This document shows positions 36,120 to 45,219 of a stretch of DNA of 64,000 nt, piece by piece. Positions within the stretch are counted from its first letter, which is position 1. Each line of letters starts with the position of its first letter. This stretch comes from Rhodospirillaceae bacterium (lineage in GTDB: Bacteria; Pseudomonadota; Alphaproteobacteria; MPNO01; UBA2964): assembly GCA_018660305.1 (NCBI GenBank), contig JABJKO010000212.1, positions 1 to 64,000 of the forward strand, in the 5' to 3' direction. The position numbers and the translations under genes were made by a program. The notes below the pieces were generated by a model. The model did no database searches, was not told where the DNA came from, and saw only the letters and a list, made by a program, of their open reading frames with translations.

Positions 36120-36851
36120 TCACGAACCGCCCAGCCGCGTTGCGGCAAATTCGGGATAGATCTCGGCAATTTGATCTCTGACCGTGCCTCTCAGCAGCGA
36201 CAGCGAATCGTCCGCTGGCCCGGGTGTCTCTTGAACGTCTCCATCGACGAGATAGTCAAAGCCGGTATTTTCCTCGATTAGGGACAGGCTGGTTTTGGGG
36301 TGATGGCTGTTCAGCCGGAACGATCGCTGATCGCGGTCGAACAGAAACACGGCCCGGCCAGTGACAAGCGCATAGGGCCCGCCGGTACGGTGTACGCCCT
36401 CCGGACCGGTACCGGCCGCGGTGACAAAATCAACCTTCGGTACAAGCACCCGTTTGCTGTGTTCTTCCCGGAACAGGATGATCCGGGGCACCAGGCTGTA
36501 GAGGTACGGAATACCGAAGCTGCCGGGAAAGCGGGCGGTTGCCCGCGGATAGGGGCCCGTGCCCACAAGATTGACATTGCCGCCGCCGTCGATCTGCCCG
36601 CCGCCCACGAAGAACACCTCGATGCGGCCCTGGGCGGCGCGATCGAACAGCTCCGGGCCACCATCATTAAACGGGCCATGATTGTCAGACCCCAGAATCA
36701 TCGCCGTCATGCGTCCCCCCGACTGCTCCTGAGCGAGAAGCGCGGCGGCACCTGGTATGGGGGAACTGGCGCCGGTGGCCACGGATTTTACACCGGTCAG
36801 CATCCGCGCCAGCAAACAGATCAGAAACTCGTCCGGGCTGCATTTCATCAC
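36120..36851 (-). CDS. CoA-transferase family I, beta subunit
   Basis: 243 residues. It shows G-G-G-Q-I-D-G-G-G-N-V-N-L-V-G, the family loop just after the active-site strand, and the typical start S-P-D-E-F-L-I-C-L-L-A-R. It pairs with the alpha subunit encoded just upstream (four-base ATGA overlap) to move CoA between an acyl-CoA and a free acid. The acid is unknown; a link to the molybdenum hydroxylase operon on the other strand is possible. Confidence 0.78.
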   Translation of the reverse strand: MMKCSPDEFLICLLARMLTGVKSVATGASSPIPGAAALLAQEQSGGRMTAMILGSDNHGPFNDGGPELFDRAAQGRIEVFFVGGGQIDGGGNVNLVGTGPYPRATARFPGSFGIPYLYSLVPRIILFREEHSKRVLVPKVDFVTAAGTGPEGVHRTGGPYALVTGRAVFLFDRDQRSFRLNSHHPKTSLSLIEENTGFDYLVDGDVQETPGPADDSLSLLRGTVRDQIAEIYPEFAATRLGGS

Positions 36852-37675
36852 GGGGTCGGCTCGATCAGGACATGGTGATTCATGTAGTCCGCGAAACCTT
36901 CCACCGTCCTGGCCGCCGCCGCATAGTTTTTGAGATGGTTCGGGTCATGCCCGTAACAGCTGGGCATAGCCAGTGGCCATGCGCCTTTTTTGACCTGGGC
37001 CACGGAATTCACATAAAGCGCGGCGATGGTGCCCGCCCCATATCGCTCATCAGTCACCAGATCGCCGTCATAAATTCCCTCCACGGTCACCAGTGTGGAT
37101 TTGGCGGCATGGGCCATGATGATCAACTCACGCTTGTTGCCGACCCAGACATTGCCGTTTCGGTCGCCCAGCCTTGCGTGAAACAGGGCGATGTCGGGAC
37201 GGATAGCGGGCACTAACAGGACCGGATCGGATGTGTCCGAAAACGGATTGTCCATGATCCGCCAGTCGTCGCGATAGCGTTCCACGTCGCTGCCGATAAT
37301 CCCCCTCATCGATGCAAACGGGCTGCCCTTTTCGCCCGCCTGCAAGGCGGCATAGATGGCGGGGCAGGTGGAATCGACCATGCGTATGGCGCCGGTTTCA
37401 ACGGCCTCGCGAAATCGGGGCGCGAGACCGAACTCGTCCAGGGTTACGGCGCCGCATTCCAGGGTGGAGACGCACCCGGACCCGATCAGAATATCCGCCT
37501 GCAAGCCGCTGGTCGGCACGCAGAGCAGATGCAGGTCACGGACACCGCGCCGAACAAGTGCCCGCGTGGCCGCCATGGCGACACCACTTTCATCCTTGGG
37601 GACCGCGAGAAGCGCTCCGTCCGGGATATGGCCGACCAGGTCTTCCAGCGACACAAAGGGTAATTCCGTCGACAT
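36848..37675 (-). CDS. CoA-transferase family I, alpha subunit
   Basis: 275 residues from ATG 37675 (AGGA nine bases upstream); the ATG at 37699 is less well placed. Features are L-V-G-H-I-P-D-G-A-L-L-A-V near 13, H-L-L-C-V-P-T-S-G-L near 47 and D-I-A-L-F-H-A-R-L-G-D-R-N-G-N-V near 165. It overlaps the beta-subunit gene by four bases and they act as a heteromer. Its promoter region is shared with the divergent molybdenum hydroxylase operon. Confidence 0.8.
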   Translation of the reverse strand: MSTELPFVSLEDLVGHIPDGALLAVPKDESGVAMAATRALVRRGVRDLHLLCVPTSGLQADILIGSGCVSTLECGAVTLDEFGLAPRFREAVETGAIRMVDSTCPAIYAALQAGEKGSPFASMRGIIGSDVERYRDDWRIMDNPFSDTSDPVLLVPAIRPDIALFHARLGDRNGNVWVGNKRELIIMAHAAKSTLVTVEGIYDGDLVTDERYGAGTIAALYVNSVAQVKKGAWPLAMPSCYGHDPNHLKNYAAAARTVEGFADYMNHHVLIEPTP

Positions 37676-37879
37676 ACGATGGGTTCCTGCGTTGCGCACA
37701 ATTTGACTTTTGCATCCTCTAGCTTAGGCCAACCGGCCGCGCCAACCAATCCGCCGTTGCGCGTCCGCCCGTCGTGCGCTAAGTACCAAAGAAAGAAATG
37801 AAGATACCTGTCGTCGTTTTTGCCCAAGATCGGTCAGATTCCGAGCATGGGTATTTCCCGATAGCCTGGAGACAAGAGG

Positions 37880-38749
37880 ATGAAGCCGCCGCCCTTTTCG
37901 TACCATGATCCGCAAAGCGTCGACGACGCTGTTGCGCTTTTGTCGCAACATGAAAATGCCAAGGTTTTGGCCGGCGGTCAGTCGCTGATGCCTATGCTCA
38001 ACATGCGGTATGTATTACCCGATCACGTAATCGATCTGAACAAGATTCAGGGGCTGTCCTATATCCGCGAAGACGGCGATGCGCTGGAGATCGGCGCCAT
38101 GACCCGCCAGCGCGATCTGGAATATTCCGATGCTGTCGAGCGTCTGTGTCCGGTCATGCATGAGGCGATTCAGCAGATCGGCCATCGTCAGACCCGCAAT
38201 CGGGGCACCATCGGCGGCTCGCTGTCGCATCTCGATCCCGCCGCCGAGCTGCCGGCGATCTGTGCCGCGACCGATGCGGTGATAACGGTACAGGGTCCCA
38301 ACGGGCGGCGCGAGATTCCGTTCGCCGAGTTTCCCGCCGGCTATATGACGCCGTCCATTGAGATGGATGAAATGGTTATCGGCATCCGCATCCCGGGCTG
38401 GCCGGCCGGCCATGGTTACGGCTTTGTGGAATTTGCCCGCCGGCACGGCGATTTCGCCGTCGCCTCGTCGGCCGCGCTGCTTGAGGTGGGGTCGGATGGC
38501 AAAATCACGCGGGCATCGGTGACCATCGGCGGCGTTGGCGCCGCGCCGGTTCGTATGACGGCTATAGAAGAGGCACTGATCGGCGAGGGCGGGTCAGAGG
38601 ACCGGTTCCGCGATCTGTGCGAGGCCTGCCGTGAAATTGACGCCATGGGTGATGTCTATGCGTCGACCGAATATCGCCAGCATCTCGCGACGGTGATGAG
38701 CCGGCGCGCTCTGGTCAAGGCTTACGGCCGCGCCACCGGATCGGCGTGA
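37880..38749 (+). CDS. Molybdenum hydroxylase FAD-binding subunit (CoxM/CutM-like)
   Basis: 289 residues, normal length. FAD is bound by the V-L-A-G-G-Q-S-L-M-P-M-L-N-M-R loop near 31-45 and by R-N-R-G-T-I-G-G-S-L-S-H near 109-120. It passes electrons from the iron-sulfur subunit to an acceptor. It is the first of three genes in the order FAD, 2Fe-2S, Mo subunit, spaced 12 and 4 bases apart. Confidence 0.9.
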   Translation: MKPPPFSYHDPQSVDDAVALLSQHENAKVLAGGQSLMPMLNMRYVLPDHVIDLNKIQGLSYIREDGDALEIGAMTRQRDLEYSDAVERLCPVMHEAIQQIGHRQTRNRGTIGGSLSHLDPAAELPAICAATDAVITVQGPNGRREIPFAEFPAGYMTPSIEMDEMVIGIRIPGWPAGHGYGFVEFARRHGDFAVASSAALLEVGSDGKITRASVTIGGVGAAPVRMTAIEEALIGEGGSEDRFRDLCEACREIDAMGDVYASTEYRQHLATVMSRRALVKAYGRATGSA

Positions 38750-38761
38750 GGAGGAAAAAAT

Positions 38762-39253
38762 ATGGGTGAAACACGGCGTATATCGCTAACCGTCAACGGC
38801 AAAAAATACGAAGAAGAGGTCGAGGTCCGGTTTCATCTGGCCGATTTTCTGCGCCAGAATTTGGGACTGACCGGTACGCACCTTGGCTGCGAGCACGGTG
38901 TCTGCGGCGCCTGCACGGTTCTGATGGATGGACGCAGCGTGCGGTCCTGTCTGATGCTGGCGGTTCAGGCCGATGGGCATGAGTTCCTCACCATTGAAGG
39001 CATCGCGCCCAACGAGGAAGAGCTGCATCCGCTACAGGAAGCGTTCCGCGACAATCATGGTCTGCAGTGCGGATTCTGCACGCCTGGCATGCTGACCACG
39101 CTGCTCGAATTCCTCGATGACAATCCCGATCCGACGGAAGAGGAAGTCCGCATCGCGATCAGCGGTAATCTGTGCCGGTGCACCGGTTATCAGGGGATCG
39201 TCGCCGCTGCCCTCGATGCAGCCCAGCGCCTCAAAGCCGAAAAAGGTGCGTGA
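38762..39253 (+). CDS. Molybdenum hydroxylase 2Fe-2S subunit (CoxS/CutS-like)
   Basis: 163 residues. Both clusters are complete: the ferredoxin-type C-E-H-G-V-C-G-A-C near 41-49 with a further Cys near 61, and the C-terminal pair C-G-F-C and C-R-C-T-G-Y. It carries electrons from the molybdenum centre to the FAD subunit. GAGGA lies a few bases before its ATG. Confidence 0.93.
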   Translation: MGETRRISLTVNGKKYEEEVEVRFHLADFLRQNLGLTGTHLGCEHGVCGACTVLMDGRSVRSCLMLAVQADGHEFLTIEGIAPNEEELHPLQEAFRDNHGLQCGFCTPGMLTTLLEFLDDNPDPTEEEVRIAISGNLCRCTGYQGIVAAALDAAQRLKAEKGA

Positions 39254-39257
39254 GTAG

Positions 39258-41588
39258 GTGAGCAGCGCGAAGGTTTTTGGCAGCCGCGCGAAACGTCTCG
39301 AAGATCCGGCCTTACTGACCGGCAATGGCCGGTTTATCGACGACATCTCCTTCAGCGGTCTAAAACACGCCGCGTTTTTGCGCAGCCCGCACGGGCATGC
39401 CGCGATCCGTGGTATCGACAGTGAGGCGGCGCGCGCCGTTGCCGGTGTCCACGCCATCTTTACGCTGGCCGATTTCAAACCCTATCTCTCGAACGAACGT
39501 CTGGTGGTGGGATTGCCCAGCCCGGCCTATCGGCAGGATCTCAACCGTCCCGCCCTGGCCGATGACGAGGTGGTGCATGTGGGCGAGCCTGTCGCCATCG
39601 TCGTCGCCGATACGCGCTACATCGCCGAGGATGCCGCGGCGCTGATCGAGGTCGATTACGACCCCCTGCCGGTGGTGGCCGATTGCAAGGCGGCGCTTGA
39701 GGACGGCGCACCGACCGCGCACAGGGACTCGCCGCACAATGTGCTGGCCGAATTCGACGTGGGCTTTGGCGATGTGGATCAGGCCTTCGCCGATGCACCT
39801 CATACGTTCCAGGAATCCATCTGGCAGCATCGCGGCGGGAGCCATTCGCTGGAGGGGAGGGGAGCGGTTGCCACCTACGACGACATGGACGAACAGCTGA
39901 CCCTCTGGAGTTCGACCCAGGCCGCCCATACGGCCAAGAACGTCCTGATCGACATGCTGGGCTGGACAGAAAACCGCGTTCGCGTAATGACACCGGATGT
40001 GGGCGGCGGGTTCGGCCCCAAGGTGGTGTTCTATCCCGAGGACGTCGCTGTCTCGCTGGCTGCCTATGTGATGCGCGAGCCGGTCAAATGGGTCGAGGAC
40101 CGGCGCGAGCATTTTGTCGGCACGACGCAGGAGCGTGATCAATATTGGGATGCCGAGATCGCCGTCGATGGCGATGGCAAGGTGCTGGGTGTACGGGGAT
40201 CCCTGATCCATGATCATGGGGCCTATACGGCGCGCGGCATTAATCTGGCGCAGAATTCGGCGGTGGTGGTGACGCTGCCCTATGACGTGCCCAATTATCA
40301 TCTCGATGTTCGGCTGGCTCTGACCAACAAGGTGTCGGTGACACCGGTGCGCGGCGCTGGTCACCCGCAGGGAATCTTTGTCATGGAACGGCTGCTGGAC
40401 CGGGCCGCCGACGAGCTCGGGATCGACCGCGCCGAAATCCGCCGGCGCAATCTTGTGCCCGGTGATCGCATGCCCTGCGAGAAGCCGATCAAGGCGCGAA
40501 ACGGCCTGCCGGTGGTTCTCGATAGTGGCGACTATCCGGCCGCCATGGACATGGCCTTGAAGCGGGCCGGCTACGAATCGTTCCGTGATCGTCAGGCGGC
40601 GGCGCGCGCCGAAGGCCGCTATATCGGAATGGGGGTTGCGAACTACGTAAAGGGAACGGGCAGGGGGCCTTTCGAGACGGCGACTGTCCGAATAGGTCCG
40701 TCGGGCAAGATCCTGGTCTATACCGGGGCCGCCGCCATGGGCCAGAGCACCAAGACCATGATGGCGCAGATCGTCGCTGAGCAGCTTGGCGGCGATATGA
40801 GCCTGATCGAGGTGGTGACCGGCGATACCTCCGGCGTTCCCATGGGCATCGGCGGATCGGCAAGTCGCCAGACCGTGACCGCCGGGTCATCGGCCCATCT
40901 GGCGGCCCTCGAAGTGCGGGCCAAGGCGCTCAAAGTCGCGGCCCATATACTCGAGGCATCCGAAGAGGATCTTGAGATCGAGGGCGGCGAAGTCCGGGTG
41001 AAAGGTGTTTCCAATTTATCGGTGCCGCTGGGCACCGTGGCCCATGCCGTTGCCGGCACGCCCGGGTTTGCTTTGCCCGGCGGGATTGAACCCGGCATGG
41101 AATCCACCCAGAGCGCGGTGATCGACGATCTGACCTTCGCGAACGGCACCCAGGTGGTGGAAGTTGAGGTCGATCCCGAGACCGGCCATGTGAAATTCAA
41201 CAATTATGTGATGGTCCATGACAGCGGGGTCATCATCAATCCCATGATCGTCGACGGCCAGGTCGCCGGCGGCACCGCCCATGGCATCGGCAATACGCTT
41301 TATGAATGGATGGGCTATGACGAATACGCTCAGCCCCTGACCACCAACTACGCCGAATATCTGATGGTGACGGCCCCGGAAATGCCAAATATCGATCTCC
41401 TTCATATGGAATCGCCGACCCCGCTCAATCCGCTGGGGGTCAAGGGCGTCGGTGAATGCGGCATCGCACCGGCCTCGGCGGCCATCGTCGCGGCCATTGA
41501 AGATGCCCTGAGGCCTTTTCATGTCCATATCGCCCAGGTGCCGATCCGACCGGCTGAGATTGTCGCTTTGGTTTCCGGGGGGCGTTGA
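39258..41588 (+). CDS. Molybdenum hydroxylase large subunit (xanthine dehydrogenase family)
   Basis: 776 residues with the molybdopterin-cytosine-dinucleotide-binding architecture: G-G-G-F-G-P-K near 249 and G-E-C-G-I-A-P-A near 737, where a Glu acts as base. The loop that in true form I CO dehydrogenases is A-Y-x-C-S-F-R reads P-V-R-G-A-G-H-P-Q-G here, so I do not call it a CO dehydrogenase. The substrate is probably an aldehyde, a purine-like ring or another heterocycle. GTG 39258 is the start. No maturation chaperones (coxD-G type) follow. Confidence 0.88.
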   Translation: MSSAKVFGSRAKRLEDPALLTGNGRFIDDISFSGLKHAAFLRSPHGHAAIRGIDSEAARAVAGVHAIFTLADFKPYLSNERLVVGLPSPAYRQDLNRPALADDEVVHVGEPVAIVVADTRYIAEDAAALIEVDYDPLPVVADCKAALEDGAPTAHRDSPHNVLAEFDVGFGDVDQAFADAPHTFQESIWQHRGGSHSLEGRGAVATYDDMDEQLTLWSSTQAAHTAKNVLIDMLGWTENRVRVMTPDVGGGFGPKVVFYPEDVAVSLAAYVMREPVKWVEDRREHFVGTTQERDQYWDAEIAVDGDGKVLGVRGSLIHDHGAYTARGINLAQNSAVVVTLPYDVPNYHLDVRLALTNKVSVTPVRGAGHPQGIFVMERLLDRAADELGIDRAEIRRRNLVPGDRMPCEKPIKARNGLPVVLDSGDYPAAMDMALKRAGYESFRDRQAAARAEGRYIGMGVANYVKGTGRGPFETATVRIGPSGKILVYTGAAAMGQSTKTMMAQIVAEQLGGDMSLIEVVTGDTSGVPMGIGGSASRQTVTAGSSAHLAALEVRAKALKVAAHILEASEEDLEIEGGEVRVKGVSNLSVPLGTVAHAVAGTPGFALPGGIEPGMESTQSAVIDDLTFANGTQVVEVEVDPETGHVKFNNYVMVHDSGVIINPMIVDGQVAGGTAHGIGNTLYEWMGYDEYAQPLTTNYAEYLMVTAPEMPNIDLLHMESPTPLNPLGVKGVGECGIAPASAAIVAAIEDALRPFHVHIAQVPIRPAEIVALVSGGR

Positions 41589-41688
41589 CCGGACGGCTGA
41601 AAACCCCGGTGGATCGTTGCTTTTTGGCAGATTTCCGGCCTTTCATCGACCCGTCAAATTAACCGAAAATTTAACTTGTTGGCCGACG

Positions 41689-42264
41689 ATGGTGTCACGT
41701 GACCCCATCCATTTGCCGCGAGTACGAGCCGTGAAACAACTTTATCTGGAAACGACCCTTCTGATTGAGCGGCTGCACCGTCAGTTTCTCGAAGTGGTGA
41801 AAGCGGAGCTTGATCGTCTCGGTATCGAGGACATCAACAACGTCCAGAGCCTCATCCTGTCCCATATCGGCGAGGAAGAGCTGACCGTCGGCGAACTGAC
41901 CTATCGCGGCTATTACCAGGGTTCCAATGTTTCCTATAACGTGAAGAAGATGGTCGAAAACGACTATCTCAGCCAGGAACGCTCGTCCCACGACCGGCGG
42001 ACCGTGCGGGTCAAGGCGTCGGAAAAGGGCCTCAAAATCTGCGGTCTGATTTCACAGCTCTATGACCGGCATGTGGAACAGTTGGGTGAGAGCTCCATTA
42101 CATCGGATTCCATGGAAACCGTGAACGACGCGCTGCGCCGGCTCGAACGGTTCTGGGCCCACGATCTCGCCTATGGCCCGAAATCGCCGACCGAGCAGGC
42201 CTCTACCGCAACGGCCACCACCGGGCAGCCCCCCACAGCGACGAGCACCACCGAAGCGGCCTAA
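41689..42264 (+). CDS. LdtR-like MarR-family winged-helix regulator
   Basis: 191 residues from ATG 41689. The family pattern Y-L-E-T-T-L-L-I-E-R-L-H-R-Q-F-L, R-G-Y-Y-Q-G-S-N-V-S-Y-N (recognition helix region) and the D-R-R-T-V-R-V wing match the LdtR group known from Rhizobiales, where it controls an L,D-transpeptidase and envelope stress. A Thr/Ala-rich tail of about 25 residues follows. No transpeptidase gene is nearby. It probably acts on distant envelope genes. Confidence 0.8.
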   Translation: MVSRDPIHLPRVRAVKQLYLETTLLIERLHRQFLEVVKAELDRLGIEDINNVQSLILSHIGEEELTVGELTYRGYYQGSNVSYNVKKMVENDYLSQERSSHDRRTVRVKASEKGLKICGLISQLYDRHVEQLGESSITSDSMETVNDALRRLERFWAHDLAYGPKSPTEQASTATATTGQPPTATSTTEAA

Positions 42265-42298
42265 GCCACTTTTCTATCCGAATAGATCCAGACTTCTG

Positions 42299-43177
42299 TC
42301 AGGCGTTGCCCAGCGGGGCGTCGGCGCCGTGGGCGTCTTCGAGCACGTCCTTTAGCTTACCCAGGGCCCGGCTTTCGATCTGACGGATGCGTTCTTTTGT
42401 GACACCGTAGGATTCGCCGATATCCGCCAAGGTGGTCTTATCGCCGTCCATAAAACGGTGCTGAATGATGTCCTTTTCCCGGGGCGACAGAGTATCCAGA
42501 GCCTCCTGGAGCCATTGCCCCCGTATATTACTGTCGACCCGGTCGATGACGATCTCCTCCGGGTTGGGCCGGTCATCCTTCAGGAAGTTCTGAAGCTCAT
42601 CGCCATCCTCGCCGATGGTGATGTTGAGAGACCGGTCGGGGCCGGAAAGATGTGCTTCCATCCGTTCCACCGCGTTGATCGGCACCTTGAGGATGTCCGC
42701 GATTTCCTGGCGGTTGGCATCGGTCATCAACACGTCATCGACGCTTGCGATTTTGGCGCGTAGACGGCGCAAATTGAAAAACAGCTTCTTTTGCGCGGGC
42801 GTCGAACCGAGCCGGATGATGGAGGCATTCCGGACTATGAATTCCTGGACGCCGGCCAAAATCCACCAGGACGCATAGGTGGAGAACCGGACGCCTTTTT
42901 CCGGGTCGAACCGCTTGGCGGCCTCCAACAGGCCGATATTTCCTTCCTGGATGAGATCGGAGACGGGCAAACCGTATCCCCGAAATCCCGAGGCGATTTT
43001 GACCGCGAGCCTGACGTGGCTGGTGACCAGTTCGTCGAGGGCCTTTTGATCTTCCTTGTCTCGCCAGCGACGGCCTAATTCTGTCTCGTATTCCCGTTCG
43101 AGCATGGGCGCGCGCATGGCCGCTGCGATGTACCGGCGGTCGCCGATTTCGTTTCCCGAGCTTGCTGAATATGCCAT
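42299..43177 (-). CDS. rpoH: Heat-shock sigma factor RpoH
   Basis: 292 residues. Region 2 (D-L-I-Q-E-G-N-I-G-L-L-E-A through F-S-T-Y-A-S-W-W-I) and region 4 (S-Y-G-V-T-K-E-R-I-R-Q-I-E-S-R-A) are complete. The RpoH box Q-K-K-L-F-F-N-L-R-R lies near residue 128, which separates it from other sigma-70 proteins. Alphaproteobacteria often have more than one RpoH. It is divergent from a MarR regulator, and the shared upstream region has a 32-base-spaced direct repeat. Confidence 0.92.
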   Translation of the reverse strand: MAYSASSGNEIGDRRYIAAAMRAPMLEREYETELGRRWRDKEDQKALDELVTSHVRLAVKIASGFRGYGLPVSDLIQEGNIGLLEAAKRFDPEKGVRFSTYASWWILAGVQEFIVRNASIIRLGSTPAQKKLFFNLRRLRAKIASVDDVLMTDANRQEIADILKVPINAVERMEAHLSGPDRSLNITIGEDGDELQNFLKDDRPNPEEIVIDRVDSNIRGQWLQEALDTLSPREKDIIQHRFMDGDKTTLADIGESYGVTKERIRQIESRALGKLKDVLEDAHGADAPLGNA

Positions 43178-43234
43178 TTTTCCCTTCCCCGCCCGATTAT
43201 CCGCCGGGCGATTGAGTGTCTGGCATAAAGGTAG

Positions 43235-43286
43235 CGACTCGCTGTTATAATTTCAAGGTATTTTATCGAGTCGCTATTAATTTAAT
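43235..43286. promoter_or_regulatory. Imperfect direct repeat and palindrome between rpoH and marR
   Basis: CGACTCGCTGTTATAATTT (43235-43253) recurs as CGAGTCGCTATTAATTT (43267-43283), start to start 32 bases, about three helical turns. The second copy runs into ATTAATTTAAT (43276-43286), a perfect 11-bp palindrome. It sits between divergent genes, a usual place for a MarR operator; it could control both. Confidence 0.45.
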
Positions 43287-43352
43287 GATATGTGACGGAA
43301 ATTCGTATAGGGTATGGTCAACAATCGCGCGTGACACTAATTTGACAGGGAT

Positions 43353-43922
43353 ATGACAGCACCCGACACTATTGCCACATTGGTCGACCGGCTTAGCCGG
43401 ATTGCCCATTCCCTCCAGTTTTCGGAAGGGCTGAACCCCGCGCAATGGAACGCATTGCGGTTTCTCGCCAAGGCCAATAAATACTCCACATCACCCGGTG
43501 TGCTCGCCGATTATCTTGGCTGTACCAAGGGGACTATTTCGCAAACGCTGATTGCGCTGGAGAGCAAAGGGCTTCTTGAGCGCATCCGCTGCGATGAGGA
43601 CCGCCGGAAAGTCCGCCTTGGGCTGACAGAGGCCGGCAAGGCCATTCTCGTAAATGATCCGTTGCTCCAGATCGAACGGGCCAGTGTTGGGGTGCCGTTG
43701 CCTGACCGTGAAAGCATGGTCGCGGCGATGACCCGGATGGTCGATGAATTATGCCCCAATCATGACGGGCCCAGCTTCGGCAAATGCGGCGAATGCTGTC
43801 ATCTCGATTGTTCCAGCGGTGCCGATGATTGCGACGGCGCGCAACGCTGCGGCCTAACCGCCGAGACACTCAATGAAGATGAACTGAGCCAGATCTGCGT
43901 CGATTTCTGCGTCGGGAAATAG
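43353..43922 (+). CDS. MarR-family regulator with a Cys-rich C-terminal domain
   Basis: 189 residues. The winged helix spans about 10-115 (C-T-K-G-T-I-S-Q-T-L recognition helix, D-E-D-R-R-K-V-R wing). The tail from 134 to 186 holds nine Cys, including C-G-E-C-C-H-L-D-C, and ends L-T-A-E-T-L-N-E-D-E with a last C-x-x-x-C, suggesting a bound metal or redox cluster that senses stress. The 3' end, from codon 145, is repeated 2,879 bases downstream. It is divergent from rpoH. Confidence 0.82.
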   Translation: MTAPDTIATLVDRLSRIAHSLQFSEGLNPAQWNALRFLAKANKYSTSPGVLADYLGCTKGTISQTLIALESKGLLERIRCDEDRRKVRLGLTEAGKAILVNDPLLQIERASVGVPLPDRESMVAAMTRMVDELCPNHDGPSFGKCGECCHLDCSSGADDCDGAQRCGLTAETLNEDELSQICVDFCVGK

Positions 43923-43932
43923 ACGCCGGATA
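43784..43932 (+). repeat. 149-bp direct repeat, left copy (3' end of the marR gene)
   Basis: Covers codon 145 to just after the stop of the Cys-rich MarR gene. It is identical at 145 of 149 positions to 46663-46811. The repeat brackets the three-gene C39 peptidase/barrel/secreted-peptide module. Weaker similarity continues about 14 bases past the right edge. Confidence 0.92.
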
Positions 43933-43955
43933 GCGTTGTTCGCACCACGTCTCGA

Positions 43956-45215
43956 TTAAAATGTATAAGGCATGGTCACGCTGAAGGCGACGCTGTCGCC
44001 GGGACCGCTAAGCCCGAAGCTAACTGAAGGTTCAATATAAAGACCCTCGGCCAGCCATGAGGTCAAGCCAACCTGCATGCTGTAGCTGTTCTGCTGGCGG
44101 AGGGTCGCATTGTCGAAGCTGGTTGCGCTGCTAAACACACCAGAAACGGACGTGCTCAGGGTCAGGGTGTCGTTCAGTGCCAGGGCATAACCCATCGAAA
44201 TATCCAGGCTGTCTTCCGGTTCCAGACGCGCCAGGTCAATAAAATTCCGGCTGAAGGTATGGCGATAGTTAGCATTGGCGAATAGAACCGCCGGATCGAT
44301 ACTTTTGACCAAGGCTAAGCCGCCGCCGATCGCGTAAGAGCTCGCGCCGGTCGGAATATGCCCGTCTATGGTCGCTATAATATCGGGGTAGCCTGGGCCT
44401 TCATGCAGGAGAGTCCGGCGAACACCGAGGTTAATGTCACCAATTTCGGCCCGTCCTCCCTCGGAAAGCTTGGTGCTGCCAACGTACACGTCATTGTCCT
44501 GACTACGGAAGCTGGTGCTGGCGAAGAGTTCGGTTTCGGCTCCTACCCCGACGCGACCCAGCAATAATGTGGTTAGGGTTTCTTGTTCGATTGTTGCAAG
44601 CCCAACGCCGCCGCCAACCGCCGCTAATTGCTGACTGTCGCTCTTCGAATAGAACTGACCTAACTCAATGGTCACTTCACCGGGCGCCAGCAATACCTTT
44701 TGACTGCGCAGGAAAACATCGTCGGCGGTGCGTTGTTCCGGCGCCGCACCGATAGTCCCGTCTTTGCCTTCGGCGGAAATTTTCCTGCTAGGCGAAGTGG
44801 GTGCCTGGTTTTGGGCAATGCTGGTCCCGGTTGCCGTGACTCGCTTCATCTCATGCCGGCTGAGCATCGGGTTAGCAGTGGAGAGTGCGGGTTTGGCATC
44901 CGTGGGCGTTGGCGGCAGGGTGGATGCGATCACCGTCCAGTCGCCGTTGAGCCAGGCCATCAGAGCGGCGCGGTTGAACCGCCAGATTGACCCAATTCGA
45001 CGCGCCGGGATCTTGTTCCGCTGGGCATATTGCTTCAACTCCAGCGAAATGACGCGTAGCAGGCTGGCGGCCTCACCCAGCGTCAGGACCGCGGGGTCGG
45101 ACGATGGCTGTGTATTCCCCAGGGCAGGACCCAGCGGTGCACCAAGCCCCCATACCAGCAGGATGGCGGCCGCAAATCGCCGCCAGAGTTTCTTTTGTGG
45201 TGCAGGATATTCCAT
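43956..45215 (-). CDS. Exported outer-membrane beta-barrel with an N-terminal excisionase-type helix-turn-helix
   Basis: 419 residues. A signal sequence (K-K-L-W-R-R then a hydrophobic core, cut near A-L-G-N, about 33) is followed at 43-90 by a clear HTH_17/excisionase-type domain (L-T-L-G-E-A-A-S-L-L, I-P-A-R-R-I-G, W-R-F-N-R-A-A-L-M-A-W-L). A Pro/Thr/Ser-rich linker (91-165) leads to a barrel-like region (166-419) ending M-P-Y-T-F with a C-terminal Phe. It starts four bases after the C39 peptidase gene, so they form an operon. A DNA-binding fold outside the cytoplasm probably serves a protein-protein or peptide-binding role. It may be a FapF-like channel (inference). Confidence 0.75.
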   Translation of the reverse strand: MEYPAPQKKLWRRFAAAILLVWGLGAPLGPALGNTQPSSDPAVLTLGEAASLLRVISLELKQYAQRNKIPARRIGSIWRFNRAALMAWLNGDWTVIASTLPPTPTDAKPALSTANPMLSRHEMKRVTATGTSIAQNQAPTSPSRKISAEGKDGTIGAAPEQRTADDVFLRSQKVLLAPGEVTIELGQFYSKSDSQQLAAVGGGVGLATIEQETLTTLLLGRVGVGAETELFASTSFRSQDNDVYVGSTKLSEGGRAEIGDINLGVRRTLLHEGPGYPDIIATIDGHIPTGASSYAIGGGLALVKSIDPAVLFANANYRHTFSRNFIDLARLEPEDSLDISMGYALALNDTLTLSTSVSGVFSSATSFDNATLRQQNSYSMQVGLTSWLAEGLYIEPSVSFGLSGPGDSVAFSVTMPYTF

Positions 45216-45219
45216 GGTT

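Noticed and set aside
39258..41588. Carbon monoxide dehydrogenase large subunit
   Set aside because: The form I active-site loop A-Y-x-C-S-F-R is missing; the loop reads V-R-G-A-G-H-P, so only the wider family is called.
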